This document shows positions 59,505 through 64,000 of a stretch of 64,000 nucleotides of DNA, one piece after another (position 1 is the stretch's first letter; each line of letters begins with the position of its first letter). The DNA comes from Halapricum hydrolyticum. GTDB taxonomy: Archaea; Halobacteriota; Halobacteria; Halobacteriales; Haloarculaceae. Location of the stretch: the NCBI RefSeq assembly GCF_025517535.1, contig NZ_JAOPKC010000005.1:1-64000 (forward strand), read 5' to 3'. Both the position numbers and the translations under genes were made by a program. Under the pieces are notes generated by a model. That model ran no database searches. It saw nothing but the letters and a program-made list of their open reading frames with translations, and was not told where the DNA came from.

Positions 59505-61253
59505 TCACTTCTCTTCGGTGTGCCGTACTTCGCTCGCGATCCCGCGAGTGCTTCCGACCATCTCCGGGCCGGACATCTCCGCGCGGCCGATCGAGATGGC
59601 TTTCGGTCCCTCGAAGACCACCTCGTCACCGGGCCGGATGTCATCGTCGGCGTCCACGATCCCCGGCGCGAGGACGCTCCCTCGCGGGACGAAGGCGTCG
59701 ATCTCGGCGCGTTTCGTCGGGACATCGCTGTCGAGCCAGCGTTTCGCGCCCGCGAGGGTTAGCGACAGCGTCCCGTAGTTCGGTACCAGCGCTGCCAGCT
59801 GCTCGCCGTCGGCGTCGTGGGCGCGCAGCTTGGGATAGCGACTCTCGATCCGCAGGTCGTCGAAGAGTTCGTCGCCCGCACCCTCGCCGAACTGGTAGTC
59901 GGCGATGGCTTTCAGGGTGTTGTGCTGGCGCTCGCGCTTGCGGTACTTGGGCTCGCCCGCGAGAGTGCTCGAGAGGTTCGCGAGCGACTCCGTGTCTGTC
60001 GGGTGTTCGGCGACGGTGTACTCGAAGTCGATCCCCAGCCGGTCCTCGACCCGTTCGACGATCGGCAGGTAGTCCTCGGGCAGGTGTGCGATGTACCGCG
60101 GGTACTCGTTGCGCTCGAGGTAGGCCGCCAGCACGTCGGCGACGAACTCGATCTCGGTCGCGCTCCAGCGGCCGGTCACGACCGAATCGTAGTGCTGGGC
60201 GGGATAGGTCAACTCCAGTTCCTGGGGGACGACCCCGATCGGCGAGGTCATCGAGACGGTGTGGCCACGGAACTGGATGGCGTCGTGGAACCGGCCGTGA
60301 CTCCGCGATTCGCTGTAGGGCTTGCGTGCCGAACAGGGAACCAGCACCAGCGGGGCGTCGAATCGATTGCGATACCGGGTCGTGACCCGTTCGGCGAAGC
60401 GCTGGATCTCGACTCGCCGCAGCGTGTCGTCGCTGGCGGCGGTGATCTCGGCCCCCCGGACCAGCGGCGTCCGCTGTTCGAGGTACGCGTACTGTTGATC
60501 GAGTCGCCGGAAGGTGGCGGTCAGCCACTGGTCGTGGCGGGCCTGGCCTTCGATGTAGTCCCGGAGCCGGCCCGACCGGATCCGCTCGCGGACGCGGGCC
60601 AGTTCCGTCCGGAGGGCGTTGACGTTGTGCTCGATACAGTCCTCGCGGTCGGCGCTGTCGGCGGGTTGCTGACAGGCCGGGCACGAACAGGGCAACTCTT
60701 CGAGATCCTCGAGAAAGACCTCGCCGTCGCTGGTGAGGTACTTTCCCTGCGTGCCTTTGATCACGGCACGATCGGTATCGACGAGATCGGCGCCTGCGTA
60801 GACCAGGGTCGCGACGTTGGCTGGAGTGGCGACACCCGGAAGGTAGAGCGCGCTGTCGGCGGGGATCGACTCGCGGACGTCGACGATCGTCTCGACGAAC
60901 GCTTCGGCGTGGTCGACGATCCCCTGCGCGCCCGAGAGGACGTAGACGTCCGCACCGAAGTCGGCGGCCGTCTCCCGCGAGACGACGACGCCGCTGGGGT
61001 ACTCGACCTCGGGGTAGTCGGGGGCGAACGCTTCCTGGACTTCCTCAGGGGTCCCACTGGGGAACCCGCGGTGGGGAAGGATCGTCACCTCGTCCTCGCT
61101 GCCCCCGGGGAGTTCCCGACCTTCAGGCCACTCGCTTCCGGCGTCGGCCGTGACGTCGTCGGCGATCGCCGGCGTCCGGACCGGATCGGACAGTCGCAGC
61201 TCACCCACCCGCGCGGCCCCGTCGCGGTGGTGAACCTCGAAGTACTCGGTCAT
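59505..61253 (-). CDS. arcS: Archaeosine synthase alpha subunit ArcS (TgtA2-type)
   Basis: 582 residues: a TGT-like barrel without the catalytic zinc-site set of a true transglycosylase, then the ArcS core motif PCSARKPYSESRSHGRF (306-322), and a C-terminal PUA domain (about 505-582, with PRGSVLAPGIVDADDDIRPGDEV and IGRAEMSG). A Cys cluster CSCPAC (189-194) followed by H209 could hold zinc. It adds lysine to preQ0 on tRNA in archaeosine synthesis. The following genes on the strand are vanZ-like and raSEA. The length fits the euryarchaeal type. Confidence 0.93.
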   Translation of the reverse strand: MTEYFEVHHRDGAARVGELRLSDPVRTPAIADDVTADAGSEWPEGRELPGGSEDEVTILPHRGFPSGTPEEVQEAFAPDYPEVEYPSGVVVSRETAADFGADVYVLSGAQGIVDHAEAFVETIVDVRESIPADSALYLPGVATPANVATLVYAGADLVDTDRAVIKGTQGKYLTSDGEVFLEDLEELPCSCPACQQPADSADREDCIEHNVNALRTELARVRERIRSGRLRDYIEGQARHDQWLTATFRRLDQQYAYLEQRTPLVRGAEITAASDDTLRRVEIQRFAERVTTRYRNRFDAPLVLVPCSARKPYSESRSHGRFHDAIQFRGHTVSMTSPIGVVPQELELTYPAQHYDSVVTGRWSATEIEFVADVLAAYLERNEYPRYIAHLPEDYLPIVERVEDRLGIDFEYTVAEHPTDTESLANLSSTLAGEPKYRKRERQHNTLKAIADYQFGEGAGDELFDDLRIESRYPKLRAHDADGEQLAALVPNYGTLSLTLAGAKRWLDSDVPTKRAEIDAFVPRGSVLAPGIVDADDDIRPGDEVVFEGPKAISIGRAEMSGPEMVGSTRGIASEVRHTEEK

Positions 61254-61340
61254 ATCTGCACTGGGTGGCGGCGCGTGAATGAGACTGTCGGTCCCTGTCG
61301 GCGTCGTCAGTCGGCTGGCGCCGATTGCGCGGTGCCGAGA

Positions 61341-62297
61341 TCAGTAGGAGTCGACGTTCGTCCCGACCGAGCAGACGTACTCGCCGGTCGCGACCTGCGG
61401 CAGTCGGCGCGTCCGCCAGAAGATCCCCTCGGAGTCGGCGGTGATCTCGTCTTTGACCTGTCCGAACACGTCCGTAATCTCGAAGAGCGTCTCCCCGCGC
61501 TCGACGCGGTCTCCGAGTTCGACCTTGAGATCCACGAGCCCGCCGGCCGGCGCGCCGTACTGGTCGAAACCGCCGGCGCGGGTCTGGGTCGACAGGGTCA
61601 CGTCTTCCTCCAGGAAGTCGTAGTACTGCAGGACGTTCCACAGGCCCCGGAGACCGTACTCGATGCTCCGTTCGTCCCAGCCGACACAGCCGCCGAGTTC
61701 CGGGTCGATCGTCGGGATCCCCTCGTCCGGCGCGGCACGGGCGAGTTGCCCTTCCGGTCCTTTCTGGTCGAGAACGTACCCGCAATCGAACGCCTTCGCG
61801 AGTTCCAGACACGACTGGTGACGACGGTGGCGCCGCCCACACCGCACTCGAACTTCGTTGATCATGCGGCTGGTCGAGCCCTGGTGCAGGTCGACCACCA
61901 GATCGGCGCGGGTGGCGGCCTCGAAGGTCGCCGCGGCGATCCGCTCGCTGGAGGTGCCCTCGGCGTCGCCGGGGTACACCCGGTTCATCTTGGTATCGTC
62001 GATCGGGTTGCGGTGTTCGGCGACCTGGAAGGCGTGGTAGTTGACGATCCCGGTGACGAGGATCGTCCCCGAGATGGCCTCGGGATCGAGTTGTGGGAGC
62101 CACCGCCTCAGGACGCCGACGCCGTTGAGTTCGTCGCCGTCGCTGGCGGCCTGCACGTAGAGGGTCTTCCCCGACTCGGCGCCGTTGACGACTGCGACCG
62201 GCAGCCCGATGTCGGTCCCGTCACGCGTCTCGCCGACCCACAGTCGCCCCGTGTCTATCTCGCCTGGGGCCGCACTCGCCGTGCCGAGACTCGTCAT
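61341..62297 (-). CDS. Succinylglutamate desuccinylase/aspartoacylase-family protein with altered zinc site
   Basis: 318 residues. The AstE/AspA fold is visible: QAASDGDELNGVGVLRRWL, VVDLHQGST, NYHAFQVAEHRNPIDD, and a C-terminal domain with GVDFDQYGAPAG-type region. Canonical members bind zinc through an H-x-x-E pattern (HGDE) and a later His; here the first His is replaced (SDGDE, S52-D53) while E56 and the later His (DLHQG) remain. The altered site may still hold metal, or use a different chemistry. The start at 62297 could be shorter. It is alone on its strand, 87 bases from arcS. Confidence 0.8.
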   Translation of the reverse strand: MTSLGTASAAPGEIDTGRLWVGETRDGTDIGLPVAVVNGAESGKTLYVQAASDGDELNGVGVLRRWLPQLDPEAISGTILVTGIVNYHAFQVAEHRNPIDDTKMNRVYPGDAEGTSSERIAAATFEAATRADLVVDLHQGSTSRMINEVRVRCGRRHRRHQSCLELAKAFDCGYVLDQKGPEGQLARAAPDEGIPTIDPELGGCVGWDERSIEYGLRGLWNVLQYYDFLEEDVTLSTQTRAGGFDQYGAPAGGLVDLKVELGDRVERGETLFEITDVFGQVKDEITADSEGIFWRTRRLPQVATGEYVCSVGTNVDSY

Positions 62298-62450
62298 TAT
62301 TACATAGGGGCAGATGGACGGTCTTATTCGGTTCGATCCCGGTCGCGAAAGCCGATTGCCGATCCGGCGGTGTGTCCGGCGTCTCGATCGTCTGTCCGGC
62401 GAGGTCCGGAAACCAGTGCGGTTTTGCCGACCGCGACCGAACGGGCGACC

Positions 62451-62708
62451 GTGTCAGGCGATCGTCCCGAGTCCGGCCGCGCGCGCTTTCTGGAGGCGCT
62501 CGAGGTCCGCAAGCACGCTGTCCGCGGATTCGCCATCGCGATCGCCCTGACGATTCTGGTCTATGTCCTGTTCGTCGTTCTGCCCGGGGGCGGCGAGTCG
62601 GCGATCTGGTACCTCGGGCTGGGCGCGTCGCTCGCGCTGTCGCTGGGCGGGCTGCTGACGATGGTGTTCGTTGCCTTCCAGGCGCGCAGGCTCACGAAAG
62701 AGCTGTAG
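62451..62708 (+). CDS. Small two-helix membrane protein starting with GTG (DUF7536-like)
   Basis: 85 residues from a GTG at 62451 (VSGDRPESGRARFLEALEVRKHAVRGF). Two hydrophobic helices, AIAIALTILVYVLFVVLP and LGLGASLALSLGGLLTMVFVAF, with a short basic end ARRLTKEL. The sequence fits the haloarchaeal DUF7536 group as I remember it. The long open frame that contains this gene upstream is antisense to other genes and is not coding. It is convergent with the PhoU-TrkA-C gene across 16 bases. The role is unknown. Confidence 0.6.
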   Translation: MSGDRPESGRARFLEALEVRKHAVRGFAIAIALTILVYVLFVVLPGGGESAIWYLGLGASLALSLGGLLTMVFVAFQARRLTKEL

Positions 62709-62724
62709 CTCGATGCCGGCGGCG

Positions 62725-63939
62725 TTAGCTCACGAGATCGGAGAGTCGACCGGCCCCGGTCCGGGTCCCTTTCGCGAGGAGCACGTCACCGGGTTCGATC
62801 TCGGTCGTCGCCCCCGGAGAAATTACCCAGTCGCCACCCTCACGCCCCGTTCGACGGCTCTCCCGGCCGGTGTGACGGACCGCGATGACGCGCATCCCCG
62901 TCTCGGTCTTGACCGCCGCGTCGCCGAGAGTTCGCCCCACGAGCTCGCTTTCGGGGTCGACCGTGAAACGGACGATCACTTCGTCGCTCTCCTCGACGGC
63001 AGCCGCGACGACGGGGTGGGTACCGATCCCGCGGAGGACGCCCTCGCTGATCTCCAGGGCAGCGTCGGAGATGACTTCCGTCGCGCGGGCGAGCTGGACG
63101 AGCCCCCGGAGATCGACCGGGTCGTCGGCCCGACCGGCCGCCCGGAGGACCCAGGCCTCGAAACGAGACTGGAGCGCGTCGACCTCGGCTTCCAGTTCTA
63201 GCACCTCTTCGGCAACGGGTTTGCTGTCGAACAGGACCGACCCGTAGGCCAGGTCGACCGCGAGTTCGCTCATGTTTTTCATCAGCACGATCGAGTCGAC
63301 AGCCCGTTCCAGATCCGAGGTGGCCTGTTCCGGAGGTTCGGGCTGGACGTACGCTTCGCCGGTCAGCGTCTCGTAGACCTCCGTGAGTCCCTTGCGCGGA
63401 CCACGGAGGAGTGCGACGTCCTCGGCCAGAAACGTCGTTTCGGGACCGGGATTCAGCAGCCACTCGCCGTCCCGGCGGATCGCGATCACGCGAACGCCGG
63501 TCTCGGTTTCCAGCGTAATGTCGCCCAGCGTCCGACCGACGTACGCCGACTCAGCGATGACTGGCGCTCGCTCGACGGACTCGACGGCCTCCGGCAGCGC
63601 GGCCCGCATCGCTTCCGGGAGGCCGATGTCCTCCAGTACGACTTTCGCGATGTCCCCGGCGGCGTCGCTCACCTTCTCGGCGGCACCGACCACGCCGAGC
63701 ACGGGCGCGAGCGATTCGGCGTCCTCGGGGTTGCGCGCAGCCATCAGGAGGCCCATCCGCGCCTGGAGGTGGAGCACCTCCATCTGGGATTCGAGGTCGA
63801 GCACCTCCTCTGCGATGTCATCACTCCCCAGCAGGACCGCCGAATAGGAGAGGTCGATCAACAACTCGGCGGTGTCTTTCATCTCGGCCAGCACGTCCTT
63901 GACGCTGACCGGTTCGTAGGCGACCCTATCCTCGTCCAT
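62725..63939 (-). CDS. PhoU/TrkA-C duplicated regulator of ion transport
   Basis: 404 residues from the ATG at 63939 (MDEDRVAYEPV). Two tandem copies of one module: a PhoU-like helical region (about 10-95 and about 200-290; matching segments LIDLSYSAVLLGSDDIAEEVLDLESQ and VDLAYGSVLFDSKPVAEEVLELEAE) and a TrkA-C/RCK_C domain (about 120-195 and 315-400; YVGRTLGDITLETETGVRVIAIRRDGEWLL and VGRTLGDAAVKTETGMRVIAVRH). There is no membrane segment or channel filter. It probably regulates a potassium channel or transporter encoded elsewhere. A start at 63981 would add 14 poor-quality residues. Confidence 0.85.
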   Translation of the reverse strand: MDEDRVAYEPVSVKDVLAEMKDTAELLIDLSYSAVLLGSDDIAEEVLDLESQMEVLHLQARMGLLMAARNPEDAESLAPVLGVVGAAEKVSDAAGDIAKVVLEDIGLPEAMRAALPEAVESVERAPVIAESAYVGRTLGDITLETETGVRVIAIRRDGEWLLNPGPETTFLAEDVALLRGPRKGLTEVYETLTGEAYVQPEPPEQATSDLERAVDSIVLMKNMSELAVDLAYGSVLFDSKPVAEEVLELEAEVDALQSRFEAWVLRAAGRADDPVDLRGLVQLARATEVISDAALEISEGVLRGIGTHPVVAAAVEESDEVIVRFTVDPESELVGRTLGDAAVKTETGMRVIAVRHTGRESRRTGREGGDWVISPGATTEIEPGDVLLAKGTRTGAGRLSDLVS

Positions 63940-64000
63940 ACGCGAGGGTTTCGCGGGCCGCCGGAAAAAGCGTTGGCCCACTGGGCCGCTCAGTACTCCC

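Noticed and set aside
59817..62708. A very long open frame on the plus strand (over 900 codons) antisense to arcS and the deacylase gene
   Set aside because: The predicted sequence is low complexity and mirrors the codons of the genes on the other strand. Only its last 85 codons, from a GTG at 62451, look like a real protein.

Overview
The window is chromosomal DNA from a haloarchaeon (class Halobacteria). The evidence is high GC with acidic Asp/Glu-rich proteins, archaeal TATA elements about 27 bases before start codons (leaderless transcripts), and archaeal genes such as the tubulin-like CetZ, F420 synthesis (cofG, cofC) and archaeosine synthesis (arcS, raSEA). The genus cannot be named from the sequence alone. 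There is no rRNA and no CRISPR array; one tRNA, tRNA-Ile2 (CAT), is present.

Layout. 1-740: start of a permease gene and its ABC ATPase. 740-5440: an accessory patch with a PIN-like nuclease, a winged-helix regulator, an RNA-ligase-like protein and a SWIM zinc-finger protein. It ends at the tRNA gene, and short copies of the tRNA 3' end lie at 1540 and 5252. 5545-13200: a siroheme and assimilatory reductase cluster (precorrin-2 dehydrogenase, nirA-type reductase, DUF6360-like protein, CbiX/DR2241 protein, uroporphyrinogen methyltransferase, TrpD-like protein, ferredoxin) with start-stop overlaps. 13228-18103: thiamine kinase/synthase fusion, a cystathionine gamma-synthase/lyase overlapping a cysteine synthase-type gene, and a microprotein overlapping a PIN-like protein. 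18131-20662: a secreted protein of 27 calcium-binding repeats and a metalloprotease-like end. 20920-28609: a geranylgeranyl-reductase-type flavoprotein, a GcvT-like protein, an MDR oxidoreductase, an IS6-type insertion sequence, a UspA protein, a phosphate permease and small envelope proteins.

28903-34323: mutS, a coiled-coil protein, a PD-(D/E)xK-like protein and an aldo-keto reductase. 34696-41833: a type IV pilus-like motor (ATPase plus TadC-like membrane protein), two small pilin-like proteins, then two membrane proteins with TrkA-C-like ends. 41867-47406: cofG, an MFS transporter, GtrA, cofC, a membrane-anchored secreted protein and cetZ; the last four genes overlap one another and probably form one operon. 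47554-49272: an NDUFA9-like dehydrogenase divergent from tmk. 49702-55354: a Tat-exported subtilase, a TnpB remnant, an alpha/beta hydrolase, a truncated solute-binding protein, pspA, uspA, and purS-purQ joined by an 18-codon overlapping frame.

56318-63939: an EamA exporter divergent from an Lrp regulator across two palindromes, the archaeosine genes raSEA and arcS with a VanZ-like gene between them, an AstE/AspA-type deacylase and a PhoU-TrkA-C duplicated protein.

Mobile-element traffic is modest: one intact IS6-type element, a transposase tail, a TnpB fragment and several solitary hairpins resembling IS200/IS605 right ends. Most of the rest looks like conserved haloarchaeal core gene order. 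The most unusual parts are the RNA-cutting/RNA-joining patch beside the tRNA, the 27-repeat metalloprotease, the micro-ORFs used as couplers, and the cetZ operon.
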